Shown piece after piece: positions 19,008 through 25,832 of a DNA stretch of 64,000 nt. The notes beneath the pieces are model-generated. The model searched no databases. It saw only the letters and a program-made list of their open reading frames with translations, and had not been told where the DNA came from. The stretch is taken from NCBI RefSeq assembly GCF_026991495.1, contig NZ_JALXBJ010000034.1, positions 1 to 64,000 of the forward strand, written 5' to 3'. A program made the position numbers and the translations under genes. Each line of letters begins with the position of its first letter. The first letter of the stretch is position 1. The stretch comes from Thermococcus sp. (GTDB lineage Archaea > Methanobacteriota_B > Thermococci > Thermococcales > Thermococcaceae).

Positions 19008-20915
19008 ATGTTCACCGTGTGCATGCGCGACTGCTACGACACCTGCTCAATCATAAGCGAGTTTAAAGGTGGAGAGCTCAGGGTTAGGGGGAATCCCCAG
19101 CACCCGGTAACTGCTGGCTTCCTCTGTCCGAAGGGGGCGCTTTTGCCGAGGTGGTTTCATTCAAAGGACAGGCTGAAAAGCCCACTCTTGAGAACCGGTG
19201 AGAGGGGGAGCGGCGAGTTCAGGGAAGTAAGCTGGGAAGAGGCAGTAAAGCTCGTTGCGGATAAGCTGAGAGAGACGATCGAGCAGCACGGAAGCGAGAG
19301 CGTCCTCGTCTACCAATACGCCGGCGACAGGGGGGTTGTGAACTACGCCTTCCCGCTGAGGCTCTTCCACCACCTCAACGCGGCGATGCTCGACTACGGC
19401 ATCTGCGACAGGGCCGGACAGGAGGCCCTAAAGGACGTCTACGGCACTGCAGTTGGCCTCGACCCCGAGGAGCTGGGAAACCAGAGGCTAATCGTCTACT
19501 GGGGACTAAACGCTTTTTGGACTAACCTTCACGGCTTCATGCTCGCGAGGAGAAACAACCTCGAAGTCTGGACGGTTGACGTCGTCAGAACAGAGACGGC
19601 CAAGAGGAGCGGCAGGTTCTTCCAGATAAGGCCCGGCACCGACGTTCTACTTGCCCTCGGTGTTGCGAAGGTCATCATAGAGGAGGACATCTACGATAGA
19701 GCCTTTGTCCGCGAGAACGTATACGGTTTTGAAGAATTCAAGAATTATGTAAAAAGGTTATCGCTTGATTATGTAAGCCAGGAGACGGGCTTGAGCATTG
19801 AGAAGATCGAGGAGTTCGCCAGAGAATACGTCGAAAAGAGGGGCGTAATCCACATCGGCTACGGCTTCCAGCGCTCTTTGGCAGGAGGTGAAGCCGTCAG
19901 GGCGATAGCCATCCTGCCTGCTTTGGTCGGCCACCGTTTCGGCTTCATCTACGACATGAAGACTATAGACAAGAGCTACGCCGAGGGCGCTTTCCTGAGG
20001 AAGAAGCCAGCAAAGGTGATACCCCAGATGAAGCTGGCAGAGTACATCGAGCGCGGGGAGATAAGGTTCCTCTACATATACAACTCTAATCCGCTCGCGA
20101 GCCTGCCGAACCAGAGCAGACTGAGAAAAGCCCTGAAAGAGAGTGACGTCTTCGTAGTTACGCACGACATCTTTTTGACCGATACTGCACTCTACTCGGA
20201 TGTCGTTCTGCCTGCAAATACTTTCTTCGAGCGCTTGGACATAGCGGACAGCTACTACCACCGCTACGTGGCTTTAAACGAGCCTGTGGCGAAGCTCTAC
20301 GGAAAGAGCAACAGCGAGGTGACGAGGTTGCTCGCGAGCGCCCTGGGAATAGACAACCCATATCTCTACGAGAGCGACGAGGAAGTGACAAGGAAAGTCC
20401 TCGAAGTCAACGGTCTGAGTTGGGATGAGCTTAAAGAGAGAGGCTTCGTCAAAGTGCCAGAAAAGCGGAGAAGGTGGGAGACACCGAGCGGGAAGATAGA
20501 GTTCTACTCCCAGAGGGCCGTCGAAAGGGGCCTGAGTCCCTTCCCAGAGTATCGCCGCTTTGAGGGGGGATACCCGCTCAGGCTCCTCACTCCCACCCAC
20601 AGGATGACGATAACGAGCCAGTACCACAACACGTACGGAATGATAGACCCTAACCTCTACATCAACCCCGCGGACGCTGAAGAGAGGGGCATCCAAGACG
20701 GCGAGGCGGTAGAGGTCTTCAACGACTACGGAAGGATCCAGACAAGGGCAAAGCTGAGCGAAGACGTTCCTGAGGGTGTCGTTCTCCTCTACAAGGCCTT
20801 CTGGGTTAGCTTACTGGGCTGGAACGCCAACTTCCTCACGGCGGACAAGACCGTTGAGGGCTACGGGAACGGCTCAGCGTACCACTCAACGTGGGTGGAG
20901 GTCAGGAGGGCCTGA
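19008..20915 (+). CDS. Molybdopterin (Mo/W-bisPGD) oxidoreductase with N-terminal 4Fe-4S
   Basis: A 635-residue member of the DMSO-reductase/formate-dehydrogenase superfamily. Cys5, Cys9, Cys13 and Cys40 (C-P-K-G) form the N-terminal 4Fe-4S site. The catalytic domain has the usual order, and Y-G-I-C-D (Cys133) falls where a protein ligand to the metal is expected. The C-terminal pterin-binding domain has T-P-T-H-R-M-T and W-N-A-N-F-L-T. No Tat signal is seen, so it is probably cytoplasmic. No electron-transfer subunit lies beside it, so neither substrate nor partner can be assigned. Monocistronic. Confidence 0.85.
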   Translation: MFTVCMRDCYDTCSIISEFKGGELRVRGNPQHPVTAGFLCPKGALLPRWFHSKDRLKSPLLRTGERGSGEFREVSWEEAVKLVADKLRETIEQHGSESVLVYQYAGDRGVVNYAFPLRLFHHLNAAMLDYGICDRAGQEALKDVYGTAVGLDPEELGNQRLIVYWGLNAFWTNLHGFMLARRNNLEVWTVDVVRTETAKRSGRFFQIRPGTDVLLALGVAKVIIEEDIYDRAFVRENVYGFEEFKNYVKRLSLDYVSQETGLSIEKIEEFAREYVEKRGVIHIGYGFQRSLAGGEAVRAIAILPALVGHRFGFIYDMKTIDKSYAEGAFLRKKPAKVIPQMKLAEYIERGEIRFLYIYNSNPLASLPNQSRLRKALKESDVFVVTHDIFLTDTALYSDVVLPANTFFERLDIADSYYHRYVALNEPVAKLYGKSNSEVTRLLASALGIDNPYLYESDEEVTRKVLEVNGLSWDELKERGFVKVPEKRRRWETPSGKIEFYSQRAVERGLSPFPEYRRFEGGYPLRLLTPTHRMTITSQYHNTYGMIDPNLYINPADAEERGIQDGEAVEVFNDYGRIQTRAKLSEDVPEGVVLLYKAFWVSLLGWNANFLTADKTVEGYGNGSAYHSTWVEVRRA

Positions 20916-20969
20916 GGTTCTCTAACCTCCCAAACTCTCTGAATATCATCGCCCACTGGGAGAGAAAAA

Positions 20970-21245
20970 TCAGGAGAGCTCCTTCCCCATCGTTTCCTCT
21001 CCAAGCGCAAGAACGTCCAGCGCTCCCGCTATCGCGACGACCGCTATGAGCAAAACGGCCAGCGCCACCCCGCTGAGCTCCATTATCTTTCCGGCCAGTA
21101 TCGGCGCTATGCCGCCGCCAATCCTCGCCATCGTCCCGGCCCAGCCCGTTCCAGTCCCCCTGACCTCAGTCGGGTAGAGCTCCGGGGTGTAGGCGTATAT
21201 CGCCCCCCATGCACCGAGGTTGAAGAAGCTGAAGGCTATTGCACT
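20970..21245 (-). pseudogene. C-terminal remnant of an MFS (sugar-porter-like) transporter
   Basis: About 91 codons resemble only the last three or four helices of an MFS transporter: A-F-S-F-F-N-L-G-A-W-G, then Y-T-P-E-L-Y-P-T-E-V-R-G-T-G and the closing helices. A full gene would be about 400-450 codons. Upstream of about 21245 (minus-strand sense) resemblance stops and the DNA becomes AT-rich; the open frame runs on to 21335 but encodes unrelated residues. The missing N-terminal part is not found on the far side of the island, so the gene was truncated, probably by the event that placed the island here. Confidence 0.78.
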
Positions 21246-21415
21246 CGTCGAGGATTGATGTGACTGTATGGTTGTTTTAGTTAGGGTATAGTTCTCACTC
21301 CTGTGGTGTATTTTTTCAAATTGAATACTATCCAAAATTTTATTACATTACTTCTCCCCTATCTTTTCTAAGGAGTCTTCTGAAAGCTTACTTCTTTAAA
21401 AATTATTAACTCTAT

Positions 21416-21435
21416 GTTGTAAACTATAAGTTTAC
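21416..21435. promoter_or_regulatory. Palindromic operator candidate with a GTTnnnAAC site
   Basis: A perfect inverted repeat GTAAACT-ATA-AGTTTAC occupies 21419-21435. Overlapping it, GTTGTAAAC (21416-21424) matches the SurR half-site GTTnnnAAC. After the 5-nt spacer expected in the extended SurR consensus comes GTTTACGAA, a partial second half-site. It lies immediately upstream of the likely BRE/TATA of the island operon. Confidence 0.5.
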
Positions 21436-21452
21436 GAAAATCATAAATATTC
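21436..21452 (+). promoter_or_regulatory. Putative BRE/TATA of the RiPP-like operon
   Basis: GAAAATCATAAATATTC sits directly after the palindrome. With the usual archaeal spacing, transcription would begin near 21470-21475. That leaves a roughly 25-nt leader with its Shine-Dalgarno before the ATG at 21500, and argues against the upstream ATG at 21470. Confidence 0.45.
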
Positions 21453-21499
21453 ATTAAATCAGTCGAATCATGTATGATCATAAGATTGAGGGGGTATTA

Positions 21500-21670
21500 A
21501 TGGAAGGGTATATCCCTCCCGTCGGAGAAGACCTCGGACATGAACTTGGCAGTGTTGTAGTTGAAGTCGGTGGTCCGGGGCCAATATTCACTCAGATTAT
21601 GCCAGTTCTTTTCGTAGTTATTTGGTCCTTACCGTTAAAAGACAAAACATCAGGAGGTGAAAACGCATGA
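21500..21670 (+). CDS. Putative RiPP precursor peptide 1
   Basis: A 56-residue peptide without Cys. Residues 4-17 read Y-I-P-P-V-G-E-D-L-G-x3-G, shared with the next peptide. A V-G-G at 23-25 is followed by a hydrophobic stretch (about 29-46, including Trp42) and a polar tail. ATG 21500 is chosen because GAGGGGG lies 5 nt upstream; ATG 21470 lacks such a site. The TGA overlaps the ATG of peptide 2 (ATGA). The neighbouring radical SAM, PqqD-like and exporter genes suggest a modified, exported peptide. Alternatively it could be a small membrane protein unrelated to RiPPs. I do not recognise a named family. Confidence 0.65.
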   Translation: MEGYIPPVGEDLGHELGSVVVEVGGPGPIFTQIMPVLFVVIWSLPLKDKTSGGENA

Positions 21671-21903
21671 GCTACGTGCCCCCTGTTGGTGGTGATGTTG
21701 GTATTAATTCTGGAATTACTGAGAAAATAGCAATAAGTCATGCATATGTGTTGAATATTGGGGGTACAGTCACAGCAGTAGCTGCAGTATGGGTTATTGC
21801 CGGAATGTACATTGCAATTGTTTGGGGAATTTTTGGACCAATAGCAAAGTGGCTTTTACAGGGTAATGTCTCCACAATTAAAGATTTGAGAATACAGCGA
21901 TAG
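21667..21903 (+). CDS. Putative RiPP precursor peptide 2
   Basis: A 78-residue Cys-free peptide beginning M-S-Y-V-P-P-V-G-G-D-V-G-x3-G, the same N-terminal motif as peptide 1. An I-G-G at 31-33 precedes a strongly hydrophobic segment (about 35-64) with Trp42, Trp53 and Trp62, followed by a basic tail. A strong GGAGGTGA lies 6 nt upstream. The motif-then-GG-then-hydrophobic order is the same in both peptides although the C-terminal parts are otherwise unalike, as expected for a leader plus variable core. The mature part could insert into membranes, as many bacteriocins do; this is inference. Confidence 0.68.
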   Translation: MSYVPPVGGDVGINSGITEKIAISHAYVLNIGGTVTAVAAVWVIAGMYIAIVWGIFGPIAKWLLQGNVSTIKDLRIQR

Positions 21904-21941
21904 TATCTTTGACTAAAAACTACAGATGGAGGATGAAGATA

Positions 21942-23126
21942 ATGAGAGTAAGTGTTGACAATTTGTCAAATGAGCTTCAAACGTTTTATTATTCTTTTTC
22001 GGCTATTTTCGACAGATTTATTCGAATGTCCAATAGTGTACCTGTACCTTACAGGGCCGGAGAATTAAAAGAGCTTCCGGAGATATTTAGTGAGCTTAGA
22101 AAGCTTTATCGCAAGTATCACATCTGGCCAGAAGATCTGAAAGGTCCTGTTTCTGCAGCAATCGATATTACGTATCGATGTAACTATAATTGTCCCTACT
22201 GTTATGTTGGTTGTTTCTCAAATGCAACTCGCAGAGAGCTCAGTAAAGAAGAAATATTTGATGTCATAGATGAACTCGCAAAATTAGATGTTTTAGTCTT
22301 ATGTTTATGTGGAGGCGAGCCAACACTTCGTAAGGATTTGTTTGATATTATACAGTATGCTAACGGAAGGGGGATTGATGTTAACATGGTAACTAACGGC
22401 TCATTAATATCTGATAACTTTGCTTCAAAACTTGCTGAAAGTGGTATTGCTGCGGTTCAAGTATCCTTGGATGGCTCTAAACCTGAGATTATGGAAAAAC
22501 TAAGACCTAAAGGTTCATATGATAGGGCTATTAATGCAATAAAGAATCTAACCGGATACAGTATTCCGACAATTGTAAGTTTCTGTTCAACAAGATTGAA
22601 CATAAGTGACTTCCCAAACATCGTTGAGTTAGGTGAGAAACTTGGTGTTTTATCTATTCGCACAATGTATTTTGTTCCTGAAACCTATGGACATATAAAG
22701 TTAATACCAACCGATGATCAGTACAGAAAACTAATAACATGGATATCTGAACACAGTCATGAGTACTCTACCAGAATCGAATTTGGGGATCCAACTGAGC
22801 ATATTATAATTGGGCCATATACTTCATTAATCTCTCTTTCAATAAGTGCAGAAGGATACATACTTCCAACGCCCTATCTAAGTCTGGCATATGGTCACGT
22901 TTCAGATGGGATAGAAAAACTATGGAAAGAAGGGTTAGAATATGTGTGGAGGACTAATCCAGTGCTTTTGTCAATATCCTCCTATCTAAAAACTGAAAAG
23001 GATTTTCTCAGGTTAAAATCTCTGTTTATGACGAGGATAGATTCGGATTACTTAAATCTTCTACGCTTAGACGAGGAGGATTTGTTTAATCTAGCAAGAA
23101 AGATTAAGGAGGTGCTATCAATATGA
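21942..23126 (+). CDS. Radical SAM peptide-modifying enzyme with Cys-less SPASM-like tail
   Basis: About 394 residues. An ~80-residue N-terminal extension precedes the radical SAM core, where C-N-Y-N-C-P-Y-C (Cys80, 84, 87) binds the 4Fe-4S cluster and C-G-G-E-P (123-127) is the SAM-binding GGEP motif. The C-terminal part follows a SPASM/twitch-like pattern (S-A-E-G-Y-I-L-P-T-P, then G-H-V-S-D-G-I-E-K-L-W) but has no Cys after about residue 215, so auxiliary clusters are unlikely. GGAGG at 21928 sits 9 nt before ATG 21942; TTG 21909 and ATG 21933 are alternatives. The stop overlaps the next ATG. Probable role: modification of the two upstream peptides. Confidence 0.82.
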   Translation: MRVSVDNLSNELQTFYYSFSAIFDRFIRMSNSVPVPYRAGELKELPEIFSELRKLYRKYHIWPEDLKGPVSAAIDITYRCNYNCPYCYVGCFSNATRRELSKEEIFDVIDELAKLDVLVLCLCGGEPTLRKDLFDIIQYANGRGIDVNMVTNGSLISDNFASKLAESGIAAVQVSLDGSKPEIMEKLRPKGSYDRAINAIKNLTGYSIPTIVSFCSTRLNISDFPNIVELGEKLGVLSIRTMYFVPETYGHIKLIPTDDQYRKLITWISEHSHEYSTRIEFGDPTEHIIIGPYTSLISLSISAEGYILPTPYLSLAYGHVSDGIEKLWKEGLEYVWRTNPVLLSISSYLKTEKDFLRLKSLFMTRIDSDYLNLLRLDEEDLFNLARKIKEVLSI

Positions 23127-23542
23127 TAACTAGTAACTTAATAGTCAATATTAATGATCATGTTAAAAATTTGTTACATGAAGTAAGCTCCGATAAATAC
23201 ACAATTAACCTACCCAAGAACTCAAAATTTAGGTTTGAGCATGATGGAAGAGTTATTGGATTCAATCCAATTACCTGGAAAATCACAGTGATGAATCCCA
23301 CTATGGGGGAGATTATAAGAATACTTCAGAAAAGGGGGAGTGTAAAATTTTCAGACCTTGTCATGCATCTGCACTTTATATATCCCGAAATCCCAAGGAA
23401 AATAATAAAAAATGATCTGAAGAGCGCCATACTATGGTTGTTTACAAATGAGTTCATATATCTACAAAAAGGGAATAAGAATGTTCACTTTATAGACATA
23501 ATACAGAAGGCTGCTCAAAATATTAATCATAATGGAGTGTGA
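23123..23542 (+). CDS. PqqD-like RiPP recognition element protein
   Basis: A 139-residue protein whose middle part (about 38-118) has the PqqD/RRE layout: a short strand region around G-F-N-P-I-T-W, then M-N-P-T-M-G-E-I-I-R-I-L, then a winged-helix pattern ending W-L-F-T-N-E-F-I-Y-L. PqqD-type domains bind leader peptides and deliver them to the radical SAM partner. The ATG overlaps the preceding TGA by 4 nt. Family assignment is by pattern only and should be checked by profile search. Confidence 0.68.
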   Translation: MITSNLIVNINDHVKNLLHEVSSDKYTINLPKNSKFRFEHDGRVIGFNPITWKITVMNPTMGEIIRILQKRGSVKFSDLVMHLHFIYPEIPRKIIKNDLKSAILWLFTNEFIYLQKGNKNVHFIDIIQKAAQNINHNGV

Positions 23543-23982
23543 GAGCGGTGAGGGGTAGTCCCCTTTTACTGTCCCTACTTTTCTCTTTAGGGATAGTTGG
23601 ATTGGTCCTTGTGATCATAAAATATTACTTCGATGCCCACACCCCTCAAGCAGTGATTATTAAACACGAAAACAATCAGACGATTCTTGCAATAAAAACG
23701 AAAAGAAAAAACATTTCAATTAAACTTAAAGATTTTCAAATTAAAGATTATCGAGATGTGCTTGTCTGGAGACTTTGGGGACTAGAATTTGGCCGATATA
23801 GACTTGGCAGATATAAAGGCAAATATGGCAAGGTGTTTTCATATGCTATTTCAGATTCTGGCTTGCTTATAGATGACATAGATGGAAAAAGATACTACCT
23901 AGCTTTTGACAATATCCACGAAGTTATAGACGCTATACTAGACAATAGCATAAAAGAGAAAGTCATAGAGGTGAGAAAATAA
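23539..23982 (+). CDS. Membrane-anchored protein with PH-like domain (function unknown)
   Basis: A 147-residue protein with one N-terminal membrane helix (about 6-29). The soluble part is beta-rich, and its pattern (W-R-L-W-G-L-E-F-G, then alternating strands, then L-A-F-D-N-I-H-E-V-I) recalls bacterial PH-like domains. It starts at GTG 23539, overlapping the previous stop (GTGA), and ends overlapping the next ATG (TAATG). Its place between the recognition protein and the exporter suggests a role in maturation, immunity or export. No protease motif is visible. Confidence 0.65.
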   Translation: MRAVRGSPLLLSLLFSLGIVGLVLVIIKYYFDAHTPQAVIIKHENNQTILAIKTKRKNISIKLKDFQIKDYRDVLVWRLWGLEFGRYRLGRYKGKYGKVFSYAISDSGLLIDDIDGKRYYLAFDNIHEVIDAILDNSIKEKVIEVRK

Positions 23983-24785
23983 TGAGAATTAAGCCGATCG
24001 TTGTAAAAGAATTTTGGCAGTATTTTTCGAACAAGAACTTGATTGTGCTCTCGACAAACGCTTTGGTCATACTTGTCATCGGTCTATTGCTGATTATGAC
24101 CGGACCGCAGTATCTAACCCCATATTCAAAACAAGTGGCTATAAATCAAATATCGGAGAATCCTTCAGTATTCGGACTGTCCAAGGAAGATGTAGCAAGA
24201 ATGGGTGAGAGTGCAATAACCTTTGCCTCATTGGTATCACAATTACCGGTTATAATAATATTGGCCTCAGCCTTAAGTTCTTACGTCTCGATGGTGGCGT
24301 CACTATTTCATGAGAAGTCAAATAAAACAATGGAGATCCTTTTTTCGTCTCCTCTCTCTGAATCTGAGATTCTTTTGGGAAAACTGTTGTCTGGATTGCT
24401 CTTTAGCCTACTTTCGTGGGGTTCTAATTTTGTGGCCGTTCTCGGCCTTTTGCAGTACCTACATTTAAAGACTCTGGGAAGCATGTGGATCCCAACGAAA
24501 TACTTTCTTGTTATTGCGGTATTTGTCCCCTTCTCAATGATCTTTCTTTCTATTAGTGTCGGGTTAATAGTTAGTATAAAAATAAAAAGCCCCGAGCTAG
24601 TGAACGTCATAAGCTTCCCTTTAGTTTTAGTTCCAATCGTGATATCCTTCATCTCTTACAGAATGAGACTGGAAGGTGTTCTTCAAGTTTATATGCTCCT
24701 AGGGACTGTCTCAATAGTGGTATCACTTATAACTGCAATGTTTGGCAAGCGTGTTATCAACCGCCTAGTATTCATTACAAATTAA
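23982..24785 (+). CDS. ABC-2 permease of the RiPP-like cluster
   Basis: A 267-residue permease with about six membrane helices. It shows the ABC-2 pattern: helix 1 near 20-40, a long extracytoplasmic loop, then the E-K-S-N-K-T-M-E-I-L-F-S-S-P-L-S coupling region near 109-124. The first codon overlaps the preceding stop. It is the presumed exporter, with the next gene, of the modified peptides. Confidence 0.82.
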   Translation: MRIKPIVVKEFWQYFSNKNLIVLSTNALVILVIGLLLIMTGPQYLTPYSKQVAINQISENPSVFGLSKEDVARMGESAITFASLVSQLPVIIILASALSSYVSMVASLFHEKSNKTMEILFSSPLSESEILLGKLLSGLLFSLLSWGSNFVAVLGLLQYLHLKTLGSMWIPTKYFLVIAVFVPFSMIFLSISVGLIVSIKIKSPELVNVISFPLVLVPIVISFISYRMRLEGVLQVYMLLGTVSIVVSLITAMFGKRVINRLVFITN

Positions 24786-24797
24786 AGGGGTGATTCC

Positions 24798-25709
24798 ATG
24801 CTTGAGGTTGAAAATATTAGTGCAGGTTATGGTAATGGCGATGTGATAAAAAATCTAAGTTTTATCGCAATTAAAGGGGAAATTTATGTATTGCTGGGAG
24901 CCAATGGTGCAGGTAAAACCACGACATTTAGAGCAATCACCGGTATTTTACCCCTTTCTCAGGGCAGAGTAGTGGTTGATGGAATCGATCTTTGGGTGGA
25001 ACCTGAAAAAGCTAAAAGAAAGATCGGGTATCTGCCAGAGGGGGAGCGAGTTTATCCGGATTTAACTGTCTACAAGAATCTGCGATTTTTCGCCAGAATT
25101 TATGATGTTGAAGAAGAGCGGATTAATGAACTTCTAAAAGAATTTGGACTTGAAAAATATCGAGATACAAAAGCGGGATATTTGAGCAGGGGGCTCAGGA
25201 AACGGCTGGCTCTAACCAGGGCATTGCTTCACGATCCAGATATTTTGGTTTTAGACGAGCCCTTCAGTAACTTGGACATTCCCACAGTTTTAAGCTTGAG
25301 GGATAAGATCTTTGAAATGCTGGAAGAAGGCAAGACAATTTTATTCTCAACGCACATTCTAAGTGAGCTCCAGAACTTTGAGGGGACAAGATGCAGGGTT
25401 GGAATAATGAAAGATGGAAAACTCATTTTGGAGGAAAAACTGGAGAACCTGCTCAACAGAATCAGCAACATTGAGGTACTTTTTAAAGTCGACAAAAAAC
25501 AACGGGCAAAAGAACTACTGGAGAAGTTCGGATATCCTGTTGAGGTGGAAAGCACCGGAGTTGCTGTGAGGGTTTCTAATTATAATGAGGAGACTCCTGC
25601 AATAATGAAGATACTCTTAACACAAGGGGTCAATGTATACGAAGTAAAACCAAAAGAACCTCCAATAGAGAAGGTGTTTACAGAAATGACAAAAAGCAAT
25701 CATGTATGA
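24798..25709 (+). CDS. ABC transporter ATP-binding protein of the RiPP-like cluster
   Basis: A 303-residue ATPase. It has Walker A G-A-N-G-A-G-K-T-T, a signature reading L-S-R-G-L-R-K-R (Gly to Arg at the second variable position), Walker B I-L-V-L-D-E-P, and S-T-H. The ~90 C-terminal residues are the CcmA/NatA-type accessory region. It lacks the peptidase (C39) domain that some bacteriocin exporters use to clip GG leaders, so any leader cleavage needs another enzyme. It is preceded by GGGGTGATT and followed after about 10 nt by a short T-run (GGTTTTTCTGG) that may terminate the operon. Confidence 0.87.
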   Translation: MLEVENISAGYGNGDVIKNLSFIAIKGEIYVLLGANGAGKTTTFRAITGILPLSQGRVVVDGIDLWVEPEKAKRKIGYLPEGERVYPDLTVYKNLRFFARIYDVEEERINELLKEFGLEKYRDTKAGYLSRGLRKRLALTRALLHDPDILVLDEPFSNLDIPTVLSLRDKIFEMLEEGKTILFSTHILSELQNFEGTRCRVGIMKDGKLILEEKLENLLNRISNIEVLFKVDKKQRAKELLEKFGYPVEVESTGVAVRVSNYNEETPAIMKILLTQGVNVYEVKPKEPPIEKVFTEMTKSNHV

Positions 25710-25832
25710 CCAAAAGGTTTTTCTGGTTCGGGAAACAGTGTTGATAACTGAAGCTGGAAACCAAGCATTAAAGTGGTATCCTTCAAAACATTAAATCCTC
25801 AGCGGTTGCATCTTTCCACCCGGGGTGGTCAA

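Larger units (their letters stand above)
21246..25745. mobile_element. AT-rich genomic island carrying a RiPP-like cluster (no integrase seen)
   Basis: Base composition shifts sharply. A hand count gives 22 G/C of 60 at 22261-22320, against 32 of 60 at 26041-26100. Codon use follows: ATA, TTA and AAA are frequent. The left edge truncates an MFS gene. The right edge lies in the gap before the next MFS gene at 25833. All seven genes point right and touch or overlap. I saw no integrase, transposase, terminal repeat, tRNA attachment site or obvious target-site duplication, so the mechanism of acquisition is unknown and the edges are approximate to tens of nt. Confidence 0.7.

Noticed and set aside
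21470-21499. ATG 21470 as start of precursor peptide 1
   Set aside because: No Shine-Dalgarno precedes it and it coincides with the expected start of transcription. ATG 21500 has GAGGGGG at good distance and gives the same motif position as peptide 2.
21909-21941. TTG 21909 as the start of the radical SAM gene
   Set aside because: No Shine-Dalgarno lies upstream, while GGAGG precedes ATG 21942. It stays as an alternative only.
21246-25745. Integrase, transposase or terminal repeats of the island
   Set aside because: None was seen on either strand within or beside the island, so it is called an island without assigning a mobility type.
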